DNA from: Anabaena sphaerica FACHB-251
GTDB lineage: Bacteria; Cyanobacteriota; Cyanobacteriia; Cyanobacteriales; Nostocaceae
Length of the DNA: 64,000 nucleotides
Assembly (NCBI RefSeq): GCF_014696825.1
Contig: NZ_JACJQU010000001.1
Location: 782,048 to 846,047 of the forward strand
Reading direction: 5' to 3'
The number at the start of each line of letters is the position of its first letter. Within the stretch, counting starts at the first letter, position 1. The notes below the pieces were generated by a model. The model ran no database searches, was not told the DNA's origin, and saw nothing but the letters and a program-made list of their open reading frames with translations. The position numbers were made by a program, and so were the translations under genes. Below, in pieces: positions 17,385 to 26,429 of this stretch.

Positions 17385-20093
17385 ATGGTACAGAATAATA
17401 ACTCAAAATCCGCACGCGAAGTTTTTAATATATCCAGATGGGCAATTAAATTTTCGTGGTTGACGGTGTGTTTTTGGATCGGGGTGACAGTAGCGGGTAT
17501 TCTCGCTTTCGGTTCTCTCAAATACGCTTTGTTTCCAGATATTACTTTTCCGGTGGTGGTGGTAAATGCCCAAGCACCCCTAACTTCTGCTTTAGATACA
17601 GAAGCCAAGTTAACTAAGCCACTGGAAGAAAGCCTCAAGTCCCTGGAAGGAATTGATAATATCCGTTCCTCAACTTATCCGGGGCAAAGTGCTGTTAGCC
17701 TATTGTTTGCAGTTGGTACAAATTTAGAAACTTCTACTGAGAAAACGAAGAGCGCCCTGAAGGAGTTAAAACTACCTGAAGGTGCTAATTATAAGATTAT
17801 TCCTTTAAACCTGAATGAGTCATCAGTGATTAGTTATGCCATTGAGAGTCAGTCAGGAAATTTGGGTGATTTGCAAAAATTGGCCAATGAGAAAATTTTA
17901 CCAGCGATCGCTAAATTACCAGGAGTTCTCAAAGTCTCACTGTTGGGCGCTCCTCCAAAATCGCCTCCTCTCAATCCTACCAATGCCACGGCGGCTTTAA
18001 CTCCAGGGGGAGCAAATTTAGTCAGATTTAATGGTCAAGATGTACTAGCATTTCAAGTCATCAAACGTGGCGATGCTAACACCTTAGAAGTAGTGAGTCG
18101 AGTTGAACAGGAAGTACAAAACCTGCGTTCTACCTTGAAGGATGTCAAACTTACCCTAGCAGCTACCCAAGCAGAATATATCCGCCAAGCTACCAAATCA
18201 ACCATAGATGCGTTGATAGAAGCTATCATCTTGGCAGTTGTGGTAATTTTCCCATTTTTATGGAATTGGCGAGCCACTTTGATTTCTGCTTTAGCAATTC
18301 CCACATCTTTGTTGGCGACGTTTATCGTTATGGCGATTTTCGGCTTTAACCTAGAAACGATCACGTTGTTAGCTTTGGCTTTAGTTATTGGTAGTGTGAT
18401 TGATGATGCCATCATTGATGTAGAAAACATCTTGCGGCACATCGAAGAAGGGCAAAGTCCCCGCGAAGCTGCACACTTAGCTACCGATGAAATTGGCTTA
18501 ACAGTCGTTGCCACAACTGCCACAGCCGTAGCAGTATTCTTACCTATTGGTTTGATGGGTGGAGTAGTCGGGCAGTTTTTCGAGCCATTCGGGATCACAG
18601 TTTCCGCCTCCTATATTGCTTCTACATTGGTGGCTCGGACTTTATCTCCGGTGTTATCTATTTATTGGCTCAAGCCAGCTACGACAACGTCCCAACGCAA
18701 AGACCTAAAAATTGGGGTTTATTTTACCGAAGCTTATCGCAATTTACTTTCTTGGTCTTTGAATCACCGCAAAATAGTTATTGCCTTAGCTGTACTCAGT
18801 TTTATTGCTGGAATTGCCCTAATTCCCCTTATTCCCAAGGGTTTTATTCCCAAATTAGATCGCGGTGAATTCAACATTACCTACACAGCACCTCTGCCGA
18901 AAATACCGGATTTGGCGGCGTTACAGCTAGGAAGCAGGGGAGCAGGGAGCAGGGAGCAGGGGGGAAATAATTTCCCAGTCCCCAGTCCCCAGTCACCAAT
19001 ACCTATTCCCAACCCTCTTAATGATTCTTTAGAGGTGGCGAAAAAACTAGAAGCAGAGGTGAGAAAATTCCCAGATGTGGAAACAGTATTTACTACTGTC
19101 GGTTCTCGTGGGGGTGAACCAAATAAGGGAACTCTCTATGTCAAACTGAAAAAAGACCGCACGATTAAAACGGCAGAATTACAAGACCAATTACGGCAAA
19201 CTTTGCCTCAACTTCCTGGTGTAAATACCAGTGTGGAAGATATTCAATTTGTGGATACTGGTGGAGAAAAACCTTTACAGGTGGCACTTCGCGGTAATGA
19301 TCTCAAAGCTTTGAATCAAGCAGCTAAGACTATTAAAGACCGCATTACCAAAATCCCAGGATTTGCAGATGTCACAGTTACAGGAGATACAAACAATGCA
19401 GATCAGGTTTTTCAAATTGAACGACTGAACCAGCAACGGGTAGCATATATCAGTGCTAACTTGGGTCAGGGTTTAACTTTGGGTGATGCTACAGATAAAA
19501 TAGTTGCGGAAGCGAAAGGCGTTTTACCTGCTGATATCACTTTAGGTTTAGGTGGAGATTCTGCCCGACAAAATGAGGTTTTTAGTAGTTTTATTTCTAC
19601 TTTGATTTTATCGGCTTTGTGTATCATCGTTGTGTTGATTTTACTGTTCAAAAGCTGGGTAGATCCGTTAGTGATTGGCGTTTCCTTACCTTTAGCTGTG
19701 GTGGGAGCAATGTTAGCATTACTCTTGACTAAGAGTGATTTTGGCATGATTTCGCTGATTGGTTTTGTGTTCTTATTAGGACTGGCAAATAAAAACGCTA
19801 TTGTCTTGGTAGATTACATTAATCAGTTACGTCAATCAGGTTTGGAACGCACGGAAGCAATTCTCAAAGCTGGCCCAGTTAGACTCAGACCAATTATGAT
19901 GACTACTGTCTCTACTCTTTTAGGGATGTTACCTATTGCTTTGGGTTTTGGTGCGGGTTCAGAGTTGCGATCGCCTATGGCTGTTGCTATTGCTGGCGGT
20001 TTGGTTACTTCTACGATCCTTAGCTTAATTGTTGTGCCGGTTGTCTATGCAATTTTAGATGATTGGTTTCCCAGGAAAAATATGAAAAAATGA
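17385..20093 (+). CDS. RND-family efflux transporter permease (HAE1/AcrB-like)
   Basis: A 902-aa inner-membrane RND permease, shorter than the usual 1030-1060 aa of AcrB-type pumps; the porter loops appear reduced. Membrane segments include TM1 at about 25-45 and a TM2-TM6 block at about 270-430, with SVIDDAIIDVEN, the proton-relay Asp-Asp motif of TM4. The second half carries TM8-TM12, about 725-890. It would use proton motive force to export hydrophobic compounds, cations or lipids; the substrate is unknown. No membrane-fusion protein or outer-membrane partner is adjacent. At residues about 515-545 a Gly/Ser/Pro-rich insert is encoded by intergenic-type repeats. The ribosome-binding site of ATG 17385 is weak. 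Confidence 0.88.
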   Translation: MVQNNNSKSAREVFNISRWAIKFSWLTVCFWIGVTVAGILAFGSLKYALFPDITFPVVVVNAQAPLTSALDTEAKLTKPLEESLKSLEGIDNIRSSTYPGQSAVSLLFAVGTNLETSTEKTKSALKELKLPEGANYKIIPLNLNESSVISYAIESQSGNLGDLQKLANEKILPAIAKLPGVLKVSLLGAPPKSPPLNPTNATAALTPGGANLVRFNGQDVLAFQVIKRGDANTLEVVSRVEQEVQNLRSTLKDVKLTLAATQAEYIRQATKSTIDALIEAIILAVVVIFPFLWNWRATLISALAIPTSLLATFIVMAIFGFNLETITLLALALVIGSVIDDAIIDVENILRHIEEGQSPREAAHLATDEIGLTVVATTATAVAVFLPIGLMGGVVGQFFEPFGITVSASYIASTLVARTLSPVLSIYWLKPATTTSQRKDLKIGVYFTEAYRNLLSWSLNHRKIVIALAVLSFIAGIALIPLIPKGFIPKLDRGEFNITYTAPLPKIPDLAALQLGSRGAGSREQGGNNFPVPSPQSPIPIPNPLNDSLEVAKKLEAEVRKFPDVETVFTTVGSRGGEPNKGTLYVKLKKDRTIKTAELQDQLRQTLPQLPGVNTSVEDIQFVDTGGEKPLQVALRGNDLKALNQAAKTIKDRITKIPGFADVTVTGDTNNADQVFQIERLNQQRVAYISANLGQGLTLGDATDKIVAEAKGVLPADITLGLGGDSARQNEVFSSFISTLILSALCIIVVLILLFKSWVDPLVIGVSLPLAVVGAMLALLLTKSDFGMISLIGFVFLLGLANKNAIVLVDYINQLRQSGLERTEAILKAGPVRLRPIMMTTVSTLLGMLPIALGFGAGSELRSPMAVAIAGGLVTSTILSLIVVPVVYAILDDWFPRKNMKK
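18925..19005 (+). repeat. Intergenic-type short repeats inserted in frame in the RND gene
   Basis: GGGAGCA units (GGGGAGCAGGGAGCAGGGAG) followed by CCAGTCCCCAGTCCCCAG, both of which normally lie between genes (compare 45811-45860 and 3337-3356). Here they are in frame and translate to a Gly/Ser/Arg then Pro/Ser/Gln-rich loop between DRGEFNITYTAPLPK and NPLNDSLEVAKKLE. The paralogous remnant has a different low-complexity insert at the same point (about 16855-16990). Confidence 0.75.
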
Positions 20094-20667
20094 GTTTAAT
20101 ATCCCCGACTTCTGATTACAACCTTCTCATTTACCAAGATGAAAGTGATAGAAGTCGGGGATCTGATCTTGGTTTTATGATTTTTTGTGTGATAGCGTAG
20201 CGTGGCGAAGCCATATCAGGATTTACAGGATTTGAGGATTTACAAAATGTTTGTTTGTGGTATGATTTTTGTGTCTGAATTCTTATTCTGCCGTTTTCAA
20301 ATTTCAAAAAAATTTCAAAATTAAAAAAAAAAATTCGTTTTTTTGGTGTCTAACCCCGTTGACTTTTTCGCCTAGACTTGATATTCTAATAATGAGAATA
20401 TATGCCTCAATAAAAATTGAGCTTACACTCCATTATATTAATATAACTATCTTACCACGTTGACCCCAACCTGAACCCCTAAAAAAAAGAAATTTTTTTG
20501 AAAAAAACTTATTAAAAAAACATTAATTAATAATTAAAATTTATCAATCACGAAAAATAACTCAGTTTTTTCATAAATACTGAAAATCCTTAAATTCTGT
20601 AAATCCTGATATGGCTACGCCATGCTATCAGACAATAATGAAATCTTGAGGAGTGAGAGGTCATTGA
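20094..20667. other. Intergenic region with palindrome and low-complexity DNA
   Basis: About 570 bp between the RND gene and hpnA. An inverted repeat, ATCCCCGACTTCT (20101-20113) and AGAAGTCGGGGAT (20150-20162), lies 8 bp after the RND stop and is probably its terminator as well as a member of a dispersed family. Then come a GCGTAGCGTGGCGAAGCCAT repeat (20197-20216), TCAGGATTTACAGGATTTG units, and very AT-rich homopolymer stretches. A 64-codon frame at 20269-20463 has low-complexity composition and no family resemblance, so it is not annotated. Confidence 0.6.
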
Positions 20668-21651
20668 ATGCGGGCTTTTGTGACTGGTGGTACAGGTTTT
20701 GTAGGTTCTCATGTAGTGCGATCGCTGTTAGAGTCAGGATACCAAGTTACAGCTTTGGTGCGTGGGAGTAGTAACTTGGGCAACTTAAGAGGTTTAGAGA
20801 TAGATATTGTCAAAGGTGATTTAAATGATCCGCATATCTGGAAACAGATGCAAGGTTGTAACTACCTGTTTCATGTCGCTGCCCATTATTCTCTTTGGCA
20901 GAAAGACCGCGATTTACTATATCGTCATAATGTAGAAGGAACGCACAATCTGTTAGCAGCAGCGCAAAAAGCTGGGATTGAACGCACTGTTTATACAAGT
21001 TCTGTAGCAGCTATTGGAGTAGGAAAAGCTGGTCAGGTTGTTGATGAAACTTATCAGAGTCCTGTAGAGAAGTTGGTGGGAGACTATAAAAAGTCTAAAT
21101 TCCTAGCTGAACAAGAAGCGATCGCAGCAGCAAAACAAGGTCAGGATATTGTGATAGTTAATCCTAGCAGTCCAATTGGAACTATGGATATTAAACCCAC
21201 ACCCACCGGAGATATTATTCTGCGATTTTTGCGACGACAAATGCCGGCTTATGTGGATACCGGTTTAAACTTTATTGATGTACGAGATGTAGCTAGGGGA
21301 CATTTGCTGGCTTTACAAAAAGGAAAAGGGGGCGATCGCTATATTCTCGGACATCAAAATCTTAGCCTCAAACAACTGCTAGAAATACTATCCGACATCA
21401 CAGGATTAAAAGCACCGCAAATATCTGTTCCGGCTTTTTTACCATTGAGCGTGGCTTGGGTAGAAGAGAAAATTCTCGCACCTTTAGGAAAAACCCCCAC
21501 AGTTCCTATAGATGGTGTCCGCATGGCACAGCAACCAATGTATTATGATGCTTCAAAGGCCGTCCGCGAACTTGGTCTACCTCAGTCCCCTCTGAATGTA
21601 GCACTCAAGGACGCTGTTGACTGGTTTGTGTCTAATGGTTATGTGAAATGA
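20668..21651 (+). CDS. hpnA: Hopanoid-associated NAD-dependent epimerase HpnA
   Basis: A 327-aa extended short-chain dehydrogenase/reductase. The N-terminal nucleotide-binding motif is TGGTGFVGSHVVRSLL, followed by GDLNDP and VAAHYSLW; the YxxxK catalytic pair is in DYKKSKFLAE and the substrate-side motif is NPSSPIGTMDIKPTPTGD. This sequence is close to the hopanoid-associated sugar epimerase HpnA. Its usual neighbour hpnH follows after a 123-bp repeat-containing spacer, which supports a role in extended hopanoid biosynthesis. The ATG at 20668 follows a GAGGAGTGAGAGG region. The exact reaction of HpnA is not settled; the assignment rests on family and context. Confidence 0.85.
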   Translation: MRAFVTGGTGFVGSHVVRSLLESGYQVTALVRGSSNLGNLRGLEIDIVKGDLNDPHIWKQMQGCNYLFHVAAHYSLWQKDRDLLYRHNVEGTHNLLAAAQKAGIERTVYTSSVAAIGVGKAGQVVDETYQSPVEKLVGDYKKSKFLAEQEAIAAAKQGQDIVIVNPSSPIGTMDIKPTPTGDIILRFLRRQMPAYVDTGLNFIDVRDVARGHLLALQKGKGGDRYILGHQNLSLKQLLEILSDITGLKAPQISVPAFLPLSVAWVEEKILAPLGKTPTVPIDGVRMAQQPMYYDASKAVRELGLPQSPLNVALKDAVDWFVSNGYVK

Positions 21652-21654
21652 AAA

Positions 21655-21745
21655 ACCTCACCCCTTACCCCTCTCCTACAAGGAGAGGGGTAATAGCCCC
21701 CTTCCCTAAGATGGAAGGGGGTTGGGGGTTAGGTCTTCAAGTAAG
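21655..21745. repeat. C/G-run palindromic repeat between hpnA and hpnH
   Basis: CCCCTCTCCTACAAGGAGAGGGG forms a hairpin and is followed by a second inverted pair (CCCCCTTCC...GGAAGGGGG) and GGGGGTTAGG. This is a common type of cyanobacterial intergenic repeat. It may act as an attenuator or RNA-stability element between two genes of one pathway. Confidence 0.7.
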
Positions 21746-21774
21746 TGGTGTTATCAAGAGAGGAGAATAGTTAA

Positions 21775-22794
21775 ATGGCGATTAATCTACAACAAGCAAT
21801 TGATATCGGAAAGTATTTAGTTACACAACGTCTGTTAGGGCGTAAACGCTTTCCCCTCGTATTGATGTTAGAACCGCTGTTCCGGTGTAACTTAGCTTGT
21901 ACAGGTTGTGGAAAAATCCAACATCCTACAGAAGTTCTCAAACAAAACCTCACCCCAGAACAGTGTTTTGCAGCAGTAGAAGAATGTGGCGCACCTGTGG
22001 TTTCCATTCCTGGAGGAGAACCCCTATTACATCCCCAAATTGATGAAATTGTTAAGGGATTAGTAGAACGCAAGAAATATGTTTACTTGTGTACCAATGG
22101 TTTGTTATTAGAAAAAAGTCTCCATAAATTTCAACCTTCTCCTTATCTGAGTTTTAGCGTTCACCTCGATGGAATGCGAGAATGGCATGATAAATGTGTA
22201 GACAGAAAAGGCGTTTTTGATACTGCTGTACAAGCTATTCGCGCTGCTAAAGCCAAAGGTTTTCGTGTCACTACTAACACGACTATTTTTGAAGGTTGCG
22301 ATGTCAAAGAAATGCAAGAGTTTTTTGACTTTCTGGAAACTCTGGGAACTGATGGAATGATGATTTCTCCTGGTTACGGTTACGCATGGGCCCCAGATCA
22401 GGATCATTTTCTGCAACGAGAACAAACCCGCGCTTTGTTTAGAGAAATTCTCACACCTTACACATCTGGTAAGAAGAACTGGAACTTTAATCACAACCCC
22501 CTATTCTTAGATTTTCTCATTGGTGAAAAAGACTATGAATGTACTCCTTGGGGTAGTCCTAGTTATAGTGTTCTTGGTTGGCAAAAACCTTGCTATCTCT
22601 TGAATGAAGGATACTATACAAGTTTCAAACAGTTGTTGGATGAGACTGATTGGAGTCAATACGGACGTGCTAGTGGTAATCCTAAATGTGCTGATTGTAT
22701 GGTGCATTGTGGTTATGAACCAACCGCAGCAATGGATGCGATGCAACCGCAAAATATAGCCCGTTCTCTAACAACTGTGTTTGGTAGGGGGTAA
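21775..22794 (+). CDS. hpnH: Radical SAM enzyme HpnH (adenosyl-hopene synthase)
   Basis: A 339-aa radical SAM protein with the [4Fe-4S] motif CNLACTGC (Cx3Cx2C) near residues 38-45, the SAM-binding block [11 protein letters not shown], and the C-terminal cysteine set [12 protein letters not shown] of the HpnH family. HpnH joins the 5'-deoxyadenosyl group of SAM to diploptene, the first step to C35 hopanoids. It lies downstream of hpnA on the same strand. No squalene-hopene cyclase gene is in the window, so the hopanoid genes are split in this genome. Start ATG has an AGAGGAGA site upstream. Confidence 0.92.
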   Translation: MAINLQQAIDIGKYLVTQRLLGRKRFPLVLMLEPLFRCNLACTGCGKIQHPTEVLKQNLTPEQCFAAVEECGAPVVSIPGGEPLLHPQIDEIVKGLVERKKYVYLCTNGLLLEKSLHKFQPSPYLSFSVHLDGMREWHDKCVDRKGVFDTAVQAIRAAKAKGFRVTTNTTIFEGCDVKEMQEFFDFLETLGTDGMMISPGYGYAWAPDQDHFLQREQTRALFREILTPYTSGKKNWNFNHNPLFLDFLIGEKDYECTPWGSPSYSVLGWQKPCYLLNEGYYTSFKQLLDETDWSQYGRASGNPKCADCMVHCGYEPTAAMDAMQPQNIARSLTTVFGRG

Positions 22795-22799
22795 TTAGA

Positions 22800-22920
22800 G
22801 AAGTGTCTGAATCAGGATTACCAGGATTAATGGATTTACAGGATGGAAGAGTAATTTATTTACACTCAATTCTGTTAATCTTCAAATCTAGTAAATCCTG
22901 ATTCTGATTCATACTTTATC
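22800..22920. repeat. Inverted AGGATTTACAGGAT-type repeat
   Basis: GAATCAGGATTACCAGGATT at the left is echoed in inverted form by AGTAAATCCTGATTCTGATTC at the right, so the region could fold into a long imperfect stem downstream of hpnH. The same AGGATTTACAGGAT words occur at 20214-20245 and as a tandem array at 62046-62180. Confidence 0.7.
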
Positions 22921-23004
22921 TATAATTACTGATCTACAATAGAGGTATTTGAAATAATGAAAGGATAACAGCCGCTGATTATTTGTACAACGGGAGATAA
23001 TACT

Positions 23005-23445
23005 ATGACATCAAAACTTTATGAAACTGATTTTTATGCTTGGACATTGGAACAGGCACAACTATTAAAACAAGGAAAACTAAATCAACTTGATATTTTA
23101 AATTTAATAGAGGAAATTGAATCTTTGGGTAAGCGAGAAAAGCAAGAATTGAGAAATAGACTTGGTATTCTGATTGGACATTTACTGAAATGGCAGTATC
23201 AAAGCGATAAACGCAGTAATAGCTGGAAAGCAACAATTAGAGAACAACGTCGTCGGATTAAAGAACTTCTTGAAGAAAACCCCAGTCTGAAATCTTATTT
23301 ATCGGAAGCAATTGTTTCTGCTTATCAAGATGGTGTAGATTTAGCAATTCAGGAAACTAATTTACCTGATACAATTTTTCCGGCTGAAAATCCTTATAGT
23401 AGTTCTCAAGTTATCGATGCTGATTTTTTGGTTTATCCAGAATAA
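23005..23445 (+). CDS. DUF29 family protein
   Basis: A 146-aa DUF29 protein: LYETDFYAWTLEQAQLLKQG at the N-terminus, NLIEEIESLGKREKQEL, HLLKWQYQSDKRSNSW and an arginine-rich IREQRRRIKELL segment. It has the same architecture as the DUF29 gene at 2057-2509. Function unknown. An ATG with the GGGAGAT site upstream gives a good start. It runs convergently towards the HEPN-like gene (22 bp between stops), so it is not part of that operon. Confidence 0.85.
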   Translation: MTSKLYETDFYAWTLEQAQLLKQGKLNQLDILNLIEEIESLGKREKQELRNRLGILIGHLLKWQYQSDKRSNSWKATIREQRRRIKELLEENPSLKSYLSEAIVSAYQDGVDLAIQETNLPDTIFPAENPYSSSQVIDADFLVYPE

Positions 23446-23466
23446 AGTAAAATACTGATTTCCTAA

Positions 23467-24651
23467 TCAAGTTAATAAGTCTTGATTAGCTTTATAAAGT
23501 TCTTGAACTATTGTGAGCATATCTAAGATTAGTAAGTTCCAATCAGCAATAGATTTGGGTATTAAATCATTAGTTTGCTTTGGACGCAAATGAACAATTT
23601 CATTTCTCAGCTTATTCAAATAGGAACTAGGAATCTTATTTTTTTTATTTGTATTATTGTCAATAGATTCAATTAATGCAAGAAGAATATTTAAAAACTC
23701 TTCACATTTAGGTTCTAATTTTAAATTTTCATCAAAATCCATACGAAATTCTTTGATTTGATTGATAAGTCTATCCAAATTATTTTGTTTATTTTGTTTG
23801 TTAGGGTATTCATATTGGTAATCAATGTCTATTGATTCCAGGAGCTTTTTTAGAGAATCTTCAAATCTAGGCTGTAAATTTATATGGTCAGAAAAATCAC
23901 GATAAAAATCTTCCAGAGATTTATTTACCAATGCCAATTTATCATAAAAAGGTTTTAAAAAATATAGAGGCTGTAATCGTTCTATGCACCTATATAAATC
24001 TAAATAAGCAAACTTGAAATCGGAGGCTACATAACTCGCCAAAATATTTTCAAAAGGAATATATTGGTTTCCGCTCTCAAATGTATTTTTAAACCCTTGT
24101 AAAACCTCTGTACTATATGGTAGCAAACAATAACTTTTGCTTTTGCTTAGGCAAATACCTGTAATTTGGCTGAGTTCTTCTTTTTGAGTAAATCTGCTTA
24201 TTATTTTATACAAAGAAATAGTCGGGAAACAATCTTTGAGGTTAAAATTACCTATTACTGTATCAAACTGAACTTGTTTAAATCCTTTTTGATTTATTTC
24301 CCAATCACTTTCCAAAATTTCCTGTAATATATCAGTATCTCCCGTAAGAGGTAATTCTAATTCGTCAACAATAGCGACCCAAGCACCTGAGTTAAGAGCT
24401 TCCTCTTGTAAAAAAGGGGGAATTTTATCTTTAAATTTATGATTGACCAATACTAAATAATTCTCATTTTCATAAGTTAACCACGAACTATAAAAATTAG
24501 GAAATAATCGTATTGTCTTATCAATATTTAGGTATTTTAGCCAGTGTATACAAGTTTCTTCACCATCTATTGTGTATTTTTCTTGTGTATTAACAACAGC
24601 TTGTATTTTTTCTACAACTTTTTTGATTGAGCTTGTTATATTTCTTGCCAT
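23467..24651 (-). CDS. Unknown protein with C-terminal HEPN-like RNase motif
   Basis: A 394-aa protein with no confidently recognised family. The C-terminal part is helical and ends with R349-N-E-I-V-H354, the Rx4H motif of HEPN ribonucleases, preceded by a helix (LDLYRCIERL) of the type that carries the acidic residue in HEPN pairs. The N-terminal 200 residues are mixed alpha/beta and unassigned. The frame opens with TTG at 24684, but I choose ATG 24651, four bases after the upstream gene's stop. It is second in a two-gene operon behind the DGQHR-like gene. Composition is AT-rich compared with flanking genes, suggesting transfer. A toxin or abortive-infection effector is the natural guess; this is inference. 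Confidence 0.6.
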   Translation of the reverse strand: MARNITSSIKKVVEKIQAVVNTQEKYTIDGEETCIHWLKYLNIDKTIRLFPNFYSSWLTYENENYLVLVNHKFKDKIPPFLQEEALNSGAWVAIVDELELPLTGDTDILQEILESDWEINQKGFKQVQFDTVIGNFNLKDCFPTISLYKIISRFTQKEELSQITGICLSKSKSYCLLPYSTEVLQGFKNTFESGNQYIPFENILASYVASDFKFAYLDLYRCIERLQPLYFLKPFYDKLALVNKSLEDFYRDFSDHINLQPRFEDSLKKLLESIDIDYQYEYPNKQNKQNNLDRLINQIKEFRMDFDENLKLEPKCEEFLNILLALIESIDNNTNKKNKIPSSYLNKLRNEIVHLRPKQTNDLIPKSIADWNLLILDMLTIVQELYKANQDLLT

Positions 24652-24655
24652 ATTT

Positions 24656-25786
24656 TTAGTACATTTTATGCCAGCAAACTGCAAAAGAATTAATTTCAGG
24701 TTCAGAAAAAATTACTTTGAATCCATCTAAAAAAGCTTGTCTATGTTTTTCTTTGGGAATAGAACGTAAGTTTTCTTTTAAAATATTCAAGGCAAGAAAG
24801 TTATGACGGTCTTGGAATTGAATTTTGCTTCTAAGTTTCTTTAATTTGAAAACTATATTGTTAAAATTATCCTCTACTTGTGTATGGTCTTTTTCAAGAT
24901 TGCTTCCCAATAAACCAAAAGTTTTTTCCGCACAAGCTACCATAAAACCAACTCTTACAGTTTGATTATTGAAAACATAGCGGTCTTCAATTTCTGAGAG
25001 TAGTTGATCAATGTCGGTCATCAATACAAAAATGGTTTCAAATTTATCAATAATATGTCCCGATTTTTCCCTAATTAAACTCATAATATCTAAAGCTGCA
25101 TGATATTCAGCTAATTGTTGTTTTTTGTCAATTCTGACTTTTCTAGAAGTAAATGCCAAAAATAGTTCTACAATTTCTGACTGTTTATATAATTTTTGTG
25201 AAATTAAATTGTCTAAATGAGGAATACGATATTTTAATTTTTGCAAAATTGGTCTAAAAACTACCTCTAATTGTTTATCAATTCCCCAAGGAATTTGGCC
25301 AGAGTTGAGTACCAACATTCTATACAATAAATCACCTTCATCTTGAGCAAACCAAAATTCAACTCTAAGATTATGATTAATATTGCATTTTCTCATCGCA
25401 TCTTTTAATGCTTGTATTCTTTGCATCCCATCTAAAATAGTAATAATATTTTCTTTTTCTTCCTTATTGTTAAGTTTATTTTCAATCAAGCTAAAAAAAT
25501 TATCTTCATTTATTTTTTTTATTTTTTTGCTATCATAAATAATTCCTAATACTATAGGAGGTAGTATTCCACCCTCTTTCAAATCTTCGACCATTTGATT
25601 ACGAATAATTTTAGCAGACCTAGTTTGTAAAACTTCTCTCTGCTCATCAAGGTTGCCTTTTTGTTCGTGAATAGGTTGAATAAATTCTATGAAATCACGA
25701 ATGCTCACTACTGTAAGCACAGAGTAGCAATTAAGATTTGTGTCTTCTTGAATATCAATTATTTTAAATTTCATAGATAGATCCAT
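24656..25786 (-). CDS. DGQHR/ParB-like domain protein (DndB/DUF262-type fold)
   Basis: A 376-aa protein whose centre reads IITILDGMQRIQALKDAMRK, with Asp119-Gly-Met-Gln-Arg123 matching the D-G-Q-x-R signature of DGQHR (DndB-like) and DUF262 proteins, followed by a segment like VEFWFAQDEGDL. It is preceded by LPPIVLGIIYD, another block of that fold. The C-terminal half is helical and unassigned. DGQHR proteins act in DNA-modification and restriction systems, and DUF262 proteins are nucleases or NTP-dependent sensors; which applies here is not known. An alternative start is Met at 25774, with GGATC upstream. It precedes the HEPN-like gene with a 4-bp gap. AT-rich composition marks it as accessory DNA. 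Confidence 0.65.
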   Translation of the reverse strand: MDLSMKFKIIDIQEDTNLNCYSVLTVVSIRDFIEFIQPIHEQKGNLDEQREVLQTRSAKIIRNQMVEDLKEGGILPPIVLGIIYDSKKIKKINEDNFFSLIENKLNNKEEKENIITILDGMQRIQALKDAMRKCNINHNLRVEFWFAQDEGDLLYRMLVLNSGQIPWGIDKQLEVVFRPILQKLKYRIPHLDNLISQKLYKQSEIVELFLAFTSRKVRIDKKQQLAEYHAALDIMSLIREKSGHIIDKFETIFVLMTDIDQLLSEIEDRYVFNNQTVRVGFMVACAEKTFGLLGSNLEKDHTQVEDNFNNIVFKLKKLRSKIQFQDRHNFLALNILKENLRSIPKEKHRQAFLDGFKVIFSEPEINSFAVCWHKMY

Positions 25787-25843
25787 ATTTTGTGGTAATC
25801 AAATTATATCTCACCAGTGTCTTGATTGATTAAACCTTTATTC

Positions 25844-26332
25844 TCATTCATTTAAATTCATCATCATCTCGTAAGTTGCCACATTAAATCCATTAGCTTC
25901 AAATAACTGCTTTGCAAATTCATTTTGGGCTGCAACTTGAAGTATCAATATTTGTGATCCTAACTGTTTTGCTGCATTTATGGAAGCATCTAACAGCAAT
26001 TTTCCTGCTCCCATTCCCCGCGCAGATTCATCAATGTATATATCATGAAGCCATACCGCTGCTGGTGCAATATCAACAAAACTGCTTTCTTCTAACCGTA
26101 TAAAGGAATAACCAACAATTTCATTTTCTACTTCTACAACTAAAACAACTGCTTTTGGATTGACAATTTCTTCAGCAAAAAAATAAAAAAGCTGTTGTTC
26201 GTGATTTTCAAATTCAACAAACCTAAAAGGATTGAAATTTTGATGTTGATGAATAAGTTTGAGTGCATAATTAATCACGGACTGATGATCATCTATGGTT
26301 GCTTTTCTGATGGTAATATTTGGCTGTTTCAT
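25844..26332 (-). CDS. GNAT family N-acetyltransferase
   Basis: A 162-aa GCN5-related acetyltransferase. The acetyl-CoA-binding motif A is IYIDESARGMGAGKLLLDAS (R-x-x-G-x-G/A pattern), preceded by VGYSFIRLEE and followed by LQVAAQNEFAKQLFEANGF, the usual motif B. Length is typical. The substrate cannot be predicted. It is the first gene upstream of the DGQHR-HEPN operon on the same strand, but a spacer of about 60 bp and a different composition leave cotranscription uncertain. Confidence 0.88.
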   Translation of the reverse strand: MKQPNITIRKATIDDHQSVINYALKLIHQHQNFNPFRFVEFENHEQQLFYFFAEEIVNPKAVVLVVEVENEIVGYSFIRLEESSFVDIAPAAVWLHDIYIDESARGMGAGKLLLDASINAAKQLGSQILILQVAAQNEFAKQLFEANGFNVATYEMMMNLNE

Positions 26333-26429
26333 TTTTTCAATGTGATTGGATATTTAGGAAATTCAAATTTAAAACATAGACTATAGTTACAATACATGAT
26401 ATCATAAAATAATTACATCAACTGTAACT

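Noticed and set aside
17291..17638. Minus-strand 115-codon ORF at the start of the RND gene
   Set aside because: Antisense to well-supported coding sequence; no domain and no start site.
20269..20463. 64-codon ORF between the RND gene and hpnA
   Set aside because: Low-complexity Lys/Phe/Ile composition in AT-rich DNA, no ribosome-binding site and no family resemblance.
24651..24684. TTG start giving a 29-bp overlap of the HEPN-like gene with the DGQHR-like gene
   Set aside because: An ATG four bases after the stop is a better start; the overlapping extension has no ribosome-binding site.
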